Assembly (NCBI GenBank): GCA_029552545.1
Contig: JAKPDO010000047.1
Coordinates: 62,001-126,000, forward strand
Reading direction: 5' to 3'
DNA length: 64,000 nt
Source of the DNA: Planctomycetota bacterium
GTDB taxonomy: Bacteria; Planctomycetota; Phycisphaerae; Sedimentisphaerales; Anaerohalosphaeraceae
The notes beneath the pieces are model-generated. The model saw nothing but the letters and a program-made list of their open reading frames with translations. It was not told the origin of the DNA and searched no databases. This document shows, piece after piece, positions 1 through 9,520 of the stretch. How positions within the stretch are numbered: position 1 is the first letter of the stretch; each line of letters starts with the position of its first letter. The position numbers were made by a program, and so were the translations under genes.

Positions 1-1775
1 GGCAGGATTTGCCTTTTCGCAATGTGCAGGGTCGTAGCCGCTTCGATATGGATCGTTCGAATATAGTTTTCCATCAAAATCTCTACCCGTGCTTCCAGCT
101 CGACCCGGCTGAGAACGCGGTTGCGTTCGAAAACAGCTACGTTTTCCGGCTCAAGAATCGTCTCAATAGACTCCACCGTGGAGGCGATATTCGGCAGTCC
201 GCGTCGGGCGGCTTCTTTGACCCAATCTGCAGAATAGTTATCCCCGTTAAACACAATCCGACGGTGTTCCGAGGCGATCTTCTGCAGCAGCTTCTGGGCT
301 TCCGCTTTTACGTCTTTGCTTTTCTCCAGCACATCAGCAATTTCGCCGAGCACATCCGCAACAATTGTGTTCAATACGAAAGCCGGGCCGGCACAGGACT
401 GACTGGAACCGACCATCCGAAACTCGAACTTATTGCCAGTAAAGGCAAACGGAGACGTGCGGTTTCGGTCGGTGCAATCTTTGGGCAAAGGAGGCAACAG
501 CGACGTACCCAGCCGCAGTTCCCCGCCCTGCCGGGAAGTCGGAGCACCGCCGGCGGCCAATTGTTCAAAAATCTCCGTCAGCTGCTCGCCGAGAAAGATC
601 GAAACAATCGCAGGCGGCGCTTCGTTGGCGCCGAGACGATGCTCATTGCCCGGATTGGCAACGCTGGCACGAAGCAGTTTGGCATACTTATCCACTGCAC
701 GAACAACAGCGCACAAAAAGACCAAGAACACCATATTGTCGTGAGGAGTCTGGCCGGGATCGAGCAGATTGACACCCGTATCGGTCACCATCGACCAGTT
801 ATTGTGTTTGCCGGACCCGTTCACGCCGACAAAGGGTTTTTCATGAAGCAGACAGACAAACCCATGCCGCTGAGCCACCTTCTGCAGCGTTTCCATTGTC
901 AGCTGATTGTGGTCCGTCGCCACATTGACCGTTGCAAAAACAGGAGCCAATTCATATTGAGCCGGCGCGACTTCATTGTGCTGCGTCTTGGCCGATACAC
1001 CCAGTTTCCACAACTCGGTGTTGACCTCGTGCATAAAAGCGGCGATTCGGTCGTGCAGGGTGCCGAAATAGTGGTCTTCCATTTCCTGACCGCGCGGAGA
1101 CGGAGCCCCGAACAGTGTCCGTCCGGCCAAAACCAAATCCAGCCGTTTTTCAAAAAACCGGCGGTCAATGAGAAAATATTCCTGTTCCGGCCCCAGCGTA
1201 GCCGTCACACGGCTGACCGCGGTATTTCCCAATGCCTTCAGAAGGCGAACCGCCTGGCGGTTCAGGGCTTCCATCGAACGCAGCAGCGGCGTTTTCTTGT
1301 CGAGGGCCTGACCGTTATAGGAACAGAAGGCACAGGGAATATACAGCGTTCTGTTTTTAATAAAAACGGAAGAGGAGCAGTCCCACGCGGTATATCCGCG
1401 GGCTTCAAACGTAGCCCGCAGGCCGCCGGACGGAAAAGAAGAGGCATCCGGCTCTCCCTTGATCAGTTCCTTTCCGCTGAACTCCATAATCGTCCGGCCT
1501 TCCGGCGTCGGAGATATGAAGGAGTCGTGTTTTTCCGCCGTCAGACCGGTCATCGGCTGGAACCAATGGCAATAATGGGTGGCCCCTTTCTCCATCGCCC
1601 AGTCTTTCATCGCGTTGGCAATCACATCAGCCAAAACAAGCGTTAATTCGGCATTTCCCTTGCGGACCTCCTGAAAGCGTTTATAGACATCTTTAGGAAG
1701 ACGCTCCCGCATCAGGGCATCATTAAACACGTTGATTCCGAATATTTCCAGAAGCTGACAATTTGATGTTTCCAT
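1..1775 (-). CDS. glnN: Type III glutamine synthetase, C-terminus outside window
   Basis: This enzyme makes glutamine from glutamate, ammonia and ATP in the cytoplasm. The visible 591 residues start [13 protein letters not shown] and contain GPEQEYF (about 195-201), [10 protein letters not shown] (about 266-275) and [12 protein letters not shown] (about 317-328), which are glutamine synthetase active-site blocks in the form seen in the long type III (GlnN) family. Family members are about 700 residues, so roughly the last 110-140 residues lie beyond base 1. The ATG at 1775 is preceded by AGGAG. It is the last visible gene of an amtB-glnB-glnN unit, 114 bases after the PII gene, which suggests co-expression under nitrogen limitation. 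Confidence 0.93.
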   Translation of the reverse strand, partial: METSNCQLLEIFGINVFNDALMRERLPKDVYKRFQEVRKGNAELTLVLADVIANAMKDWAMEKGATHYCHWFQPMTGLTAEKHDSFISPTPEGRTIMEFSGKELIKGEPDASSFPSGGLRATFEARGYTAWDCSSSVFIKNRTLYIPCAFCSYNGQALDKKTPLLRSMEALNRQAVRLLKALGNTAVSRVTATLGPEQEYFLIDRRFFEKRLDLVLAGRTLFGAPSPRGQEMEDHYFGTLHDRIAAFMHEVNTELWKLGVSAKTQHNEVAPAQYELAPVFATVNVATDHNQLTMETLQKVAQRHGFVCLLHEKPFVGVNGSGKHNNWSMVTDTGVNLLDPGQTPHDNMVFLVFLCAVVRAVDKYAKLLRASVANPGNEHRLGANEAPPAIVSIFLGEQLTEIFEQLAAGGAPTSRQGGELRLGTSLLPPLPKDCTDRNRTSPFAFTGNKFEFRMVGSSQSCAGPAFVLNTIVADVLGEIADVLEKSKDVKAEAQKLLQKIASEHRRIVFNGDNYSADWVKEAARRGLPNIASTVESIETILEPENVAVFERNRVLSRVELEARVEILMENYIRTIHIEAATTLHIAKRQIL

Positions 1776-1889
1776 GCACGTACTCCTGACTTTATTAAGG
1801 ACCTTTTTACTCTTTATCTCAGCAGGACCTCTTCCTGCAAAGCATACTTCTTTTTGAATCGCAGGTCAAAAACCGTTTTTTCACATCGC

Positions 1890-2231
1890 TCAGCCGATCG
1901 CCTCCCGCCCGCGCTGGCCGGTGCGGATTCGAATACACTCCGCCAGGTCCAGAATGAAAATTTTTCCATCTCCAATTTGCCCTGTGCGGGCGCCTTCAAT
2001 GATTCCTTCCACCGTGGTATCCACGAAATTGTCATTGACAGCGATTTCCAGGCGGACTTTCTTGAGCAGATTGACTTCGAATTTAATGCCGCGATAGCTT
2101 TCTTCGTATCCCATCTGCTCCCCGCAGCCGAGCGAGTTGGTCACACTCATTTTTCCCACCTGCCGGCGCATAAGGGCTTTCTTAACATCTTCCAGTTTAT
2201 GCGGCTGTATATAGGCAATAATCAGTTTCAT
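1890..2231 (-). CDS. glnB: PII nitrogen regulatory protein (second copy)
   Basis: This is a 113-residue trimeric signal protein that in its family binds ATP/ADP and 2-oxoglutarate and controls AmtB and nitrogen enzymes. The start [20 protein letters not shown] and the tail [18 protein letters not shown] match PII ends. The T-loop aligns without gaps to E. coli GlnB: Gln39 (effector binding) is kept, Tyr46 is kept, but residue 51, the usual uridylylation Tyr, is Phe (YRGIKFEV). The ATG at 2231 gives the family length; a longer in-frame reading adds unrelated residues. It lies 25 bases after amtB, the usual pairing for membrane recruitment of PII. Confidence 0.95.
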   Translation of the reverse strand: MKLIIAYIQPHKLEDVKKALMRRQVGKMSVTNSLGCGEQMGYEESYRGIKFEVNLLKKVRLEIAVNDNFVDTTVEGIIEGARTGQIGDGKIFILDLAECIRIRTGQRGREAIG

Positions 2232-2256
2232 AATTATTCTCCCAAAAAACAACTCC

Positions 2257-3612
2257 TTACATTGTGCTGAACACCTGGAATCCGGCATAGGCCTCCATCC
2301 CGTGTTCTCCGATATCCAATCCCCGCATTTCCTCATCCTGAGTAACGCGCAATCCAACCGTCCAGTCAATCAGATTGAAAATCAATCCCATGGAGACAAA
2401 AACAAACAGCACCGTTACAGCACTTCCGACAATCTGAATTCCCAGCTGGAGAGGATTGGCACCGTAGAAGAAACCGTTGTTGGCCAGACCGAGCGAGGCC
2501 TTGCCGAAAAGCCCCACGCAAATCGTTCCCCAGATTCCGCACATTCCGTGCACAGGGACGGCTCCAACAGGGTCATCAATCTGAAGTTTGTCAAGCAGCT
2601 CAACACCGAGTACAACCAGAATACCCGAAGAGAATCCGATTACACAGGCCGCCCAGGGCTCAACGAAAGCACAAGAGGCCGTAATCCCGACGAGTCCTGC
2701 CAGGGCCCCATTCATCGCCATCGACAAATCGGGCTTCCCGAAGCGAAACCACACAGTCATCATCGCCGCAATACCGCCCAAAGCAGCTGCCAGATTTGTG
2801 TTTAAGGCAATCCGGCTGATATCCATTCCGCCGTTGGAAGCACTGAGAGTGGAGCCCGCGTTAAATCCGAACCAGCCGAACCAGAGAATAAACACCCCCA
2901 GTGAGGCCAGCGGGATATTGTGTCCGGCAATGGCCCGGGGCTTCCCGTCGATGCCGTATTTGCCGTATCGAGGTCCGAGGATGAGTGTTCCGGCCAGAGC
3001 CGCAATGCCTCCGACTGTATGGACCACGGTCGAGCCGGCAAAATCCCCAAATCCCATTTTGCTCAGCCAGCCGCCGCCCCAAATCCAGTGCCCGACTACC
3101 GGATATACCAGGGCGGAAATGATAAAGGAATACATCAGATAGGCAATGAATTTCATTCGTTCGGCCATTCCGCCGGCCACAATTGTAGCAGCGGCTCCGC
3201 AGAAAGCGGCCTGAAAGAGCCAAAAGGCATGCAAAGGCAACGTACCAACACGTTCCTCCAGTCCCATCAGAAGCCAGCCGTGAGTCCCGATGAATCCATT
3301 GCCGCTGCCGAACATCAGTGCGTAACCGACCAGATAGAATCCGAGAGAGGCCATGCAGAAGTCCAGAAAGTTTTTGGTCAGAATGTTGCATGTGTTCTTG
3401 GCTCGTATAAAGCCGGCTTCGACCATGCCGAAGCCGGCCTGCATGAAGAACACCAAAAAGGCCGCAATCAGCACCCAGACCGTATCCAGGGACTGCTGAA
3501 TGGGCAAGAAGTCCGCTTCCTGAGCTGCCCAGGCCGGAACGGCCAATGCCAATCCCAGGCCGAGAATCCCGAGTTTCCTGCTGACGGCTGACAAAGTTTT
3601 TTCCTTGTACAC
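2257..3612 (-). CDS. amtB: Ammonium transporter (second copy)
   Basis: This is an inner-membrane ammonium channel of the Amt/Mep/Rh family, 451 residues with about 11 membrane helices after a cleavable signal peptide (cleavage near AWA-A). Both pore histidines are visible in their family contexts, [11 protein letters not shown] and [10 protein letters not shown], and the C-terminus carries the conserved [12 protein letters not shown] stretch that contacts PII. I choose GTG at 3612 because AAAGG sits 7-8 bases upstream; a TTG at 3633 is in frame but poorly placed. It follows a sigma-54 promoter at 3667-3682 and is the first gene of amtB-glnB-glnN. Confidence 0.95.
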   Translation of the reverse strand: MYKEKTLSAVSRKLGILGLGLALAVPAWAAQEADFLPIQQSLDTVWVLIAAFLVFFMQAGFGMVEAGFIRAKNTCNILTKNFLDFCMASLGFYLVGYALMFGSGNGFIGTHGWLLMGLEERVGTLPLHAFWLFQAAFCGAAATIVAGGMAERMKFIAYLMYSFIISALVYPVVGHWIWGGGWLSKMGFGDFAGSTVVHTVGGIAALAGTLILGPRYGKYGIDGKPRAIAGHNIPLASLGVFILWFGWFGFNAGSTLSASNGGMDISRIALNTNLAAALGGIAAMMTVWFRFGKPDLSMAMNGALAGLVGITASCAFVEPWAACVIGFSSGILVVLGVELLDKLQIDDPVGAVPVHGMCGIWGTICVGLFGKASLGLANNGFFYGANPLQLGIQIVGSAVTVLFVFVSMGLIFNLIDWTVGLRVTQDEEMRGLDIGEHGMEAYAGFQVFSTM

Positions 3613-3666
3613 GTGTTTACCCTTTCGTTTCAAAAACCATCTGAATCCGTTTCAGAATGGAGTATT

Positions 3667-3682
3667 TGCAAACGTTATGCCA
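3667..3682 (-). promoter_or_regulatory. Sigma-54 promoter of the amtB-glnB-glnN unit
   Basis: Read on the minus strand the sequence is TGGCATAACGTTTGCA. The invariant GG and GC doublets are exactly 10 bases apart, and 7 of the core positions match TGGCAC-N5-TTGCA closely. The expected transcription start is near 3656, about 44 bases before the GTG of amtB. A paired inverted motif lies about 135 bases upstream of that start. Confidence 0.85.
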
Positions 3683-3771
3683 GAAGGGCCCGAATTAATG
3701 AAAAACCATAAGTATTGCTAAAAAAGCAGGATAACACTTGTTTTGCCTTCAAAACGGAGTCGGAGAAAATC

Positions 3772-3813
3772 TACAAAAATGTAATCGTAAAATATCGATT
3801 AAACATTTTTGTA
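3772..3813. promoter_or_regulatory. Paired activator site upstream of second amtB
   Basis: TACAAAAATGT (3772-3782) and its exact reverse complement ACATTTTTGTA (3803-3813) are separated by 20 bases. Each arm is itself close to a palindrome of the form ACA-N4-TGT. The centre lies about 136 bases upstream of the start predicted from the sigma-54 promoter, a normal distance for an enhancer site. A related pair stands at the same distance before the other nitrogen operon. Confidence 0.7.
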
Positions 3814-3847
3814 TTTTTCTGCCGACTCCGAACATCCCTTGAGTCCT

Positions 3848-4189
3848 TCAGCCGATTGCTGCCGACCCTTTTTCACCAGTTCGGATGCGAATGCATTCGG
3901 CCAAATCGAGAATAAAGATTTTGCCGTCCCCGATTTCTCCGGTGCGTGCCGCGGAAATAATCGCATTTACCGTGCGGTCTACAAAATTGTCATTGACGGC
4001 AATCTCCAGACGAATCTTTTTGAGGAGATTGACCTCGAATTTGATGCCGCGATAACTTTCCTGATAGCCCATCTGGGCCCCGCAGCCGAGTGAATTGGTC
4101 ACACTCATCTTGCCGACTTCGGCCTGAACCAGGGCTTTTTTGACTTCTTCTAGTTTATGGGGCTGGATGTACGCAATAATCAGTTTCAT
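3848..4189 (-). CDS. glnB: PII nitrogen regulatory protein (first copy)
   Basis: This 113-residue PII protein is about 85% identical by eye to the copy at 1890-2231. It keeps Gln39 and Tyr46 of the T-loop but has Phe at position 51 in place of the Tyr that GlnD uridylylates. The second ATG (4189) is chosen because AAGGAG lies 7 bases before it, whereas an ATG two codons upstream is too close to that site. It follows amtB by 29 bases, so it probably gates the channel encoded at 4219-5586. Confidence 0.95.
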   Translation of the reverse strand: MKLIIAYIQPHKLEEVKKALVQAEVGKMSVTNSLGCGAQMGYQESYRGIKFEVNLLKKIRLEIAVNDNFVDRTVNAIISAARTGEIGDGKIFILDLAECIRIRTGEKGSAAIG

Positions 4190-4218
4190 AGGCATACTCC
4201 TTAAGAAAAGACGTTCCG

Positions 4219-5586
4219 CTACATGGTGCTGAAAATCTGGAATCCGCTGTACGCTTCCATGCCGTGTTCGCCGATATCCAGACCCTTCATTTCTTCTTCC
4301 GCGCTGACCCGCAGTCCCACCGTATTTCGGAGAACCCAGAACAGCAGCAGTCCCAGACCAAAAGCCCAGACAAAAGCCGCTCCGGCACCGAGCAGCTGAA
4401 TCCCCAGCAGACGGAGCCCTCCTCCATAAAAGATACCGCCGTCAACGGCGAACAATCCATAGGCCACTGTACCCCAAAAACCGTTCACCGCATGGACACT
4501 GACGGCACCAACCGGGTCGTCAATTCTCAAAACCGCATCAAAAAAGAGAACACTGAACACCACCAAAACACCTGCCACCAGGCCGATAACAATCGCTCCG
4601 ACGGGTGTCACCCCGTCACAAGAAGCGGTAATGGCGACCAAACCGGCCAAGGTGCCATTTAAAGTCATCGAAAGATCCGGTTTCTTCAAAACCAGCCAAG
4701 ATGTCAGCAGCGAGGAAACCGCTCCGGCTGCTGCCGCCAAATTGGTCGTAACAGCAATATACCCCACCATCCCGCCGGCAACCGTGGTGCTTCCCGGATT
4801 AAATCCAAACCAGCCGAACCAGAGGATAAACACGCCCAAAGCCGCCAACGGGATATTGTGTCCGAGCAGGGCTTTTGGTTTGCCGTCCCGACCATATTTA
4901 CCCAATCGGGGGCCCAAAAGAACGGCACCCGCCAAAGCCAGCCAGCCGCCGATGGAATGAACGACCGTCGAGCCCGCGAAGTCATGAAATCCCAAATCGG
5001 CCAGCCAGCATGTATTGTCCGTCAGAAGCAGGTTGCCCCAGGCCCAGGAGCCGAAGACTGGATAAATCACCAGAGAAATTACAGCGCTGTAAATCAGATA
5101 GGAGATGAATTTGGTTCGCTCGGCCATAGCACCGGAAACAATGGTGGCGGACGTCGCCGCAAAAACCGTCTGAAAAATCAGGAACGTCCAGCTCCAGTCC
5201 TCTCCGGGTTCGATTCCGCTGAGGCCAAACATCGTCGTGCCGAACAGCCCATTGGACCGTCCAAACATCAGACCGAAGCCAATCAGAAAGAACACGAGCG
5301 AGCCGACGGCAAAGTCCATCAGATTTTTCATTAAAATATTGACGGCGTTTTTCGCCCGTGTGAAACCTGTTTCCACCATAGCAAAACCGGCCTGCATAAA
5401 GAAGACCAGAAAAGCAGCAATACACGTCCAAATCACATTCATATTCACTTGCAGAGACTCCTTGACTTCTGCAATCCCGCTCGGCTCCTGTGCCGCTGAT
5501 TCTCCGGCATACAGAATCCCGCTCAACAGCAGCAGACAGACCGCAAACCACCATCCTCTGCAACAAATCTCTCGATGACGATACAT
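4219..5586 (-). CDS. amtB: Ammonium transporter (first copy)
   Basis: This 455-residue Amt family channel has an N-terminal signal peptide (hydrophobic stretch about residues 12-28, then a GESAAQ region) followed by about 11 membrane helices. Pore histidines appear in [11 protein letters not shown] and [10 protein letters not shown]. The end [21 protein letters not shown] (given here without its first residues elsewhere) is almost the same as in the second copy, as expected for the PII-binding tail. The ATG follows AGAAAGGA by 7 bases. It sits between the outer-membrane porin gene and its own glnB, in the operon driven from 6456-6474. Confidence 0.95.
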   Translation of the reverse strand: MYRHREICCRGWWFAVCLLLLSGILYAGESAAQEPSGIAEVKESLQVNMNVIWTCIAAFLVFFMQAGFAMVETGFTRAKNAVNILMKNLMDFAVGSLVFFLIGFGLMFGRSNGLFGTTMFGLSGIEPGEDWSWTFLIFQTVFAATSATIVSGAMAERTKFISYLIYSAVISLVIYPVFGSWAWGNLLLTDNTCWLADLGFHDFAGSTVVHSIGGWLALAGAVLLGPRLGKYGRDGKPKALLGHNIPLAALGVFILWFGWFGFNPGSTTVAGGMVGYIAVTTNLAAAAGAVSSLLTSWLVLKKPDLSMTLNGTLAGLVAITASCDGVTPVGAIVIGLVAGVLVVFSVLFFDAVLRIDDPVGAVSVHAVNGFWGTVAYGLFAVDGGIFYGGGLRLLGIQLLGAGAAFVWAFGLGLLLFWVLRNTVGLRVSAEEEMKGLDIGEHGMEAYSGFQIFSTM

Positions 5587-5625
5587 GTTTGGTTCCTTTC
5601 TGGAGAAAAAAGAGTCTTCCCGTTG

Positions 5626-6387
5626 TTAAAACTCTGTTGCCAGACCGACTCCGGTCCAAAACAAGTCCCGATCCCCGGAAGGCAGTCCCTTTCGGATATC
5701 CGAATCCAGAATCGTCACGTAATTCAGACTCGGTGTTACGGTCCATTTTCCGAGGGTAAATGGAAAGGCGATTTTCAGACTCAGGTCATTGAGCGCACTT
5801 TTCTCGAGAGGGTCCCCGACAGCATCCGCCCAATAGCCCTCATTGTAGTTGGAATCTCCCCATCCGACCGCACAGGATAAAGCCAGACCGACCGGCACGG
5901 ATTCACCGAGCTCAGCAATTTTTTCGATGGTATGGCCGATGCCGGCGGATACATAAGTCCCGTTGATGTCGTCAAAATCATAATAAACGGTCACCGAAGG
6001 GGTAAGAAGCGTATCCAGCGACAGTCCGGAATACACCTCCTGTGTGCTGCCGGCACTGGGAAACCGGTAATAAATATAGCCGACCGATAACGTCAGCTTC
6101 TCCGTAAGAGAAAGAGCATAGCTTCCGTAAAAATCATATTCTGTAAATTCCCCGGATTGATTGTTTTCATCTGTCATATCCAGATTGCCCCAGATGCCGG
6201 CCGACCAGGGGCCCTTGCTGATTCCGATGGAGGGCTGCCAGACCCAGTCATCCACAAGGTTGTGTCCCCGCCAGACATACTTGCTGTAAAAATCACTGGT
6301 CAGGGAAAACGCCGCCTTTTCTTCCGCCGCTGCCGCAGCAGAAACCGCCAAAACCACTCCTGCACAAATCCATTGTCTCCTACACAT
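5626..6387 (-). CDS. TorF-like putative outer-membrane porin
   Basis: A 253-residue exported beta-barrel protein. A signal peptide (MCRRQWICAGVVLAVSAAAA) is followed by SLTSDFYSKYVWRG, the family-typical opening of the TorF/gcw_chp putative porins, and by alternating amphipathic strands rich in aromatic residues, ending in ATEF with a terminal Phe typical of outer-membrane proteins. ATG at 6387 is chosen because GGGAG lies 7 bases upstream and the signal peptide follows directly. It is the first gene of the operon with amtB and glnB, so I infer that it lets nitrogen compounds cross an outer membrane. The substrate is unknown. Confidence 0.75.
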   Translation of the reverse strand: MCRRQWICAGVVLAVSAAAAAEEKAAFSLTSDFYSKYVWRGHNLVDDWVWQPSIGISKGPWSAGIWGNLDMTDENNQSGEFTEYDFYGSYALSLTEKLTLSVGYIYYRFPSAGSTQEVYSGLSLDTLLTPSVTVYYDFDDINGTYVSAGIGHTIEKIAELGESVPVGLALSCAVGWGDSNYNEGYWADAVGDPLEKSALNDLSLKIAFPFTLGKWTVTPSLNYVTILDSDIRKGLPSGDRDLFWTGVGLATEF

Positions 6388-6455
6388 TTTTCTTCTCCCA
6401 AAAAAGATGCTTTCTAAGCCGGCGCACATCCGCCGAACTTTTTCGGAAGAAGGAG

Positions 6456-6474
6456 AAAGCAAGAGATATGCCAA
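6456..6474 (-). promoter_or_regulatory. Sigma-54 promoter of the porin-amtB-glnB operon
   Basis: Minus-strand reading is TTGGCATATCTCTTGCTTT, with GG and GC separated by exactly 10 bases. The predicted start is near 6447, giving a leader of about 60 bases before the porin ATG at 6387. The activator gene is divergent in control terms but lies just upstream at 6615-8129. Confidence 0.85.
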
Positions 6475-6561
6475 TCAAAAATCCAGAATCAAAAGCTCGC
6501 AACCCATTTTGTTGCAAGAAGATATGATTTTTTCAACCGAAAAGAGTTCTTTTAGAAAAGC

Positions 6562-6601
6562 ACAAAATTGTATCGGCTAACCGTTTCTTCTACAATTTTG
6601 T
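6562..6601. promoter_or_regulatory. Paired activator site upstream of the porin operon
   Basis: ACAAAATTGTA (6562-6572) and its exact reverse complement TACAATTTTGT (6591-6601) are separated by 18 bases. Each arm has the form ACA-N4-TGT, as do the arms at 3772-3813. The centre is about 134 bases upstream of the predicted sigma-54 transcription start, almost identical to the other operon. It lies just past the 3' end of the activator gene. Confidence 0.7.
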
Positions 6602-6614
6602 ACCATCACAGCGA

Positions 6615-8129
6615 TTATTTTCCGAGAATGTGATATTTGCGCATTTTGTAGCCGAGCATTCGTTCGGTAATGCCCAGCTCTTTGGCCGCCTGCCTCTGTT
6701 TTCCGCCTGTTTTTTTGAGGGCATCTACAATCATCTCTTTTTCGAGATTGGCAACACGCTCCGGCAAAGTCAGCCCGTCGCGGCTCGGCGTTTTCTGAAC
6801 CATCTGAAGGGAAGGCGGCAGATGGTCGGAACGGATGACATCTTCATTGCAGACCAGCACCGCCCGCTCGATGCAGTTTTCCAGCTCGCGGACATTGCCG
6901 GGCCAGTGATAACTGGTGAGCATTTCAATCGCCGGTGTAGAGATGCGGTTGATTTTTTTGCCGTTTTCGCGGGCATACTTCTCAAGAAAATAATCCGCCA
7001 GCAGCATAATATCGTCTTTGCGGTCCCGCAACGGAGGGATAAAAATCGGAAACACATTAATGCGGTAATACAAATCTTCTCGGAAAAAGCCGTTTTTGAT
7101 GCCTTCTTCAAGATTTTTATGAGTTGCAACGACAATCCGAACATTGGTTCGAATGGTCTCTGTACCGCCGACACGCTCAAACTCGCGGAATTGAATGACC
7201 CGCAGCAGCTTGACCTGAAGGTTCAGGGAGAAATCGCCGATTTCATCCAAAAAAATGGTCCCGCCGGAGGCCAGCTCAAAGCGTCCGAGCTTCCGCTGAG
7301 TCGCTCCGGTGAATGCCCCTTTCTCATGGCCGAACAGCTCGCTTTCCAGAAGCAGTTCCGGCAGCGCCGTACAGTTGACCTTGATGAAAGGTTTGTCCGC
7401 CCGCATGCTGTTGTAATGAATAGCATGAGCGACCAGGTCCTTGCCGGTGCCGCTTTCGCCGCGAATCAGCACAGTTGCATTGCTGTTGGCCACCTGCTCA
7501 ATGAGCCGATAAACCTCCTGCATCGCATTGCTGGTGCCGATCATGTTGTGAATGCTGAACTTTTTCTTCAGCTCGCTGCGAAGACGGGCGTTTTCATCCT
7601 CCAGCTTCAGCCGGTCGGAAACAACCAGTCGGTTGAGCTTGACCGCCTGAGCCACCATTGTTGAAAGGACTTCCAGAAGATTGACATAAAATTCGAGGTT
7701 CTCGCCCGGCAGGACTTTTCTGTCGGCACTGATAGCGCCGATGGTTTTGCCCTCCAGCTTAATCGGCACGCAGAAAAAGGCGATTCGTCCCCGTTTCGGT
7801 TTGGGACGCCGCCCGGTCTTGGCCAAAAATCGCGGGTCTTTGCTGATATCCGGCACAATCTCCCGGATGCCCCGCTGGACCACCAGCCCCGTGATTCCCT
7901 CCCCGACCTTATAGGTCACATGTTTGGACTCATCCGGGATGCCGTGGGCCACTTTAATGGCAATCGTCTCGGTATCCGGGTCCAGAAGCATAATCTGCCC
8001 GCGTTCCAGTTTCAAATGGCTTTCGAGGGTGGACAAAATGGAGCCGAGCGTTTCCTCCAGGTTTAAGGAATCGGCAATGGCCCGTGACACCTCCGCCAGC
8101 AACTGAACTTCTTTTCCGAGTTTTTCCAT
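6615..8129 (-). CDS. NifA-like sigma-54-dependent activator (GAF-AAA+-Fis)
   Basis: This 504-residue enhancer-binding protein opens transcription by sigma-54 RNA polymerase. A GAF domain fills about residues 5-165 and a short linker follows. The AAA+ domain has Walker A GESGTGKD (about 224-231), GAFTGA (about 271-276, the sigma-54 contact loop, intact) and Walker [10 protein letters not shown] (about 291-299). A Fis-type helix-turn-helix ends the protein ([20 protein letters not shown]). There is no receiver domain, so it is NifA-like rather than NtrC-like. The ATG follows AGGAA. Its position beside two sigma-54 nitrogen operons makes it their probable activator, perhaps sensing a small molecule or PII through the GAF domain. 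Confidence 0.9.
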   Translation of the reverse strand: MEKLGKEVQLLAEVSRAIADSLNLEETLGSILSTLESHLKLERGQIMLLDPDTETIAIKVAHGIPDESKHVTYKVGEGITGLVVQRGIREIVPDISKDPRFLAKTGRRPKPKRGRIAFFCVPIKLEGKTIGAISADRKVLPGENLEFYVNLLEVLSTMVAQAVKLNRLVVSDRLKLEDENARLRSELKKKFSIHNMIGTSNAMQEVYRLIEQVANSNATVLIRGESGTGKDLVAHAIHYNSMRADKPFIKVNCTALPELLLESELFGHEKGAFTGATQRKLGRFELASGGTIFLDEIGDFSLNLQVKLLRVIQFREFERVGGTETIRTNVRIVVATHKNLEEGIKNGFFREDLYYRINVFPIFIPPLRDRKDDIMLLADYFLEKYARENGKKINRISTPAIEMLTSYHWPGNVRELENCIERAVLVCNEDVIRSDHLPPSLQMVQKTPSRDGLTLPERVANLEKEMIVDALKKTGGKQRQAAKELGITERMLGYKMRKYHILGK

Positions 8130-8176
8130 CGGTTATTTCCTGATAGACAAGATTGTTGCTTTATTCTATATATCTA

Positions 8177-8187
8177 ACAAAAATGTA
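8177..8187. promoter_or_regulatory. Single activator half-site before the activator gene
   Basis: ACAAAAATGTA is identical over 11 bases to the arm at 3773-3783. It stands about 48 bases upstream of the activator start codon, with no inverted partner nearby. Autoregulation is possible but the single copy in an A/T-rich stretch could be chance. Confidence 0.4.
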
Positions 8188-8202
8188 GTTTTGATTTCAA
8201 AT

Positions 8203-8236
8203 AAAAAAAACGGGCCCCTGCAAAGGAACCCGTTTT
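8203..8236 (-). terminator. Intrinsic terminator after the GHMP kinase gene
   Basis: On the minus strand AAAACGGG pairs with CCCGTTTT around a 14-base loop, and the stem runs into eight T residues. It lies 27 bases after the stop codon of the kinase gene and before the sigma-54 activator gene. Confidence 0.85.
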
Positions 8237-8262
8237 CTTGTCTGTTTTCTCTTGGGCCGGTG

Positions 8263-9510
8263 TCAGAGCGTTTCTTTGAGCACCGCAATCCCCTCAACCA
8301 CTTTGCAGGTATGAACGGCAAAGCGGTCCGCATAATCCGGTCGAGAACGCGGATACGCCGTTTCAACGGCTTGTTTGAGTTTGTCAGCATCTTCCGCCAA
8401 AACCAAAGCCCCGGCGGCTCCTTTATCCCCGCCGCCCAGCATCCGCTCACCGAGCACACCGGGCACCGTGCGGGCAATATCGCACATCGTCTCCAGTTCC
8501 GGACCGGAAATGACATACTCATCCCGCAAGCCGATGCCGTCTTCCCGGAAAACCCGCCCAACCGTCCGGATATCCCCTTTCTTCCACGCATCGAGCATTT
8601 CATAAAAGCGTTTCTGTGCCTTATAGATATAGGTCATCCGGCTGACCAGATGAGGTACTTCCTTTTCAAAACGGCTTTGGATTTTCTGGTAAAGGGCTTC
8701 GTCCCGAATATCCGCCAAACAGCTGATAGAAAAGCCGGCCGCCTTGGCCTTCTGCACCATGTCCTCGCACTCAGCCCGGCGGACTTTGTAGGTGGACTTC
8801 TCCAGACCCGGCCGGACTGTTCCGGTATCCATAACCACAATCCGGAATTCCGGGGCTCCTTTGCCCAGCGGCACATAGGCAATCGAACGGTCAGACGGCC
8901 GATAATGCGTGCCCATCCCTTCCTTGGCAAACAGAATCATAATCTGGTCCAGCTTACCGCAGGGAGAACCGATATAGTCATTTTCCACCGCCTGGGCCAA
9001 ATCCACAATCTTCATCGAATCCGATTCCTGAATGCCGTTGACATCCAGAATCGACAGAATCAGATTGAGCGTCAGGGAAGCCGAGCGGCTCATCCCGCCG
9101 CCGGGGATATTGCCGTACAGGACCGCATCCATCCCCTGCGTGAGTTTGTATCCTTCCCGCCGCAAAATATACTCCACACCATAGGGAAATCGAGCCCACG
9201 TGTCGGCAATTTGGGGAGACTTGGGCGGCGGCACGGAACCCAAGTCAAACTCAACAAGACCGTCATTCGGGAAATTCCCGCTGTACAGCCGCATCTTCCT
9301 GGTGCCGTTGGGTTTGTAAGCCATCCAGATGAATCGGTCGGTACCGACGCCGAACAATTCGGTCCCGTTGTAGTCCCCGTGTTCGACTCCCAGACAAAAC
9401 CGGGAGGAGCTGCGGCGGATTTTCGCCCCTTTCAGGGACAGATTGTGTTCTGAAGCCAGTTTTCGTAAAACATCAACGGCTTGCTGATCATTCGTTACAG
9501 ACTTCACCAT
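8263..9510 (-). CDS. Galactokinase-like GHMP kinase, divergent
   Basis: A 415-residue cytoplasmic sugar kinase of the GHMP superfamily. The galactokinase signature is recognisable but altered as GVEHGDYNG (about residues 41-49). The ATP-binding loop is IPGGGMSRSAS where galactokinases have PxGxGLSSSA, and the C-terminal motif is LGGGDKGAAGAL. The catalytic-type residues around KLDQIMILF are present. The ATG follows GGAG. It starts 10 bases after an SSS sugar symporter gene, so the two probably import and phosphorylate one sugar. Galactose is a guess; the changed motifs suggest a different hexose, a uronate or an amino sugar. Confidence 0.75.
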   Translation of the reverse strand: MVKSVTNDQQAVDVLRKLASEHNLSLKGAKIRRSSSRFCLGVEHGDYNGTELFGVGTDRFIWMAYKPNGTRKMRLYSGNFPNDGLVEFDLGSVPPPKSPQIADTWARFPYGVEYILRREGYKLTQGMDAVLYGNIPGGGMSRSASLTLNLILSILDVNGIQESDSMKIVDLAQAVENDYIGSPCGKLDQIMILFAKEGMGTHYRPSDRSIAYVPLGKGAPEFRIVVMDTGTVRPGLEKSTYKVRRAECEDMVQKAKAAGFSISCLADIRDEALYQKIQSRFEKEVPHLVSRMTYIYKAQKRFYEMLDAWKKGDIRTVGRVFREDGIGLRDEYVISGPELETMCDIARTVPGVLGERMLGGGDKGAAGALVLAEDADKLKQAVETAYPRSRPDYADRFAVHTCKVVEGIAVLKETL

Positions 9511-9520
9511 GCACTCTCCA

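Noticed and set aside
9..1646. A long open plus-strand frame of 545 codons
   Set aside because: It is antisense to the type III glutamine synthetase, whose motifs are clear on the minus strand. The plus-strand product has no family features.
3772..6601. Inverted motifs considered as NtrC or NifA sites
   Set aside because: Neither GCAC-N5-GGTGC nor TGT-N10-ACA is matched, so a different specificity is proposed.
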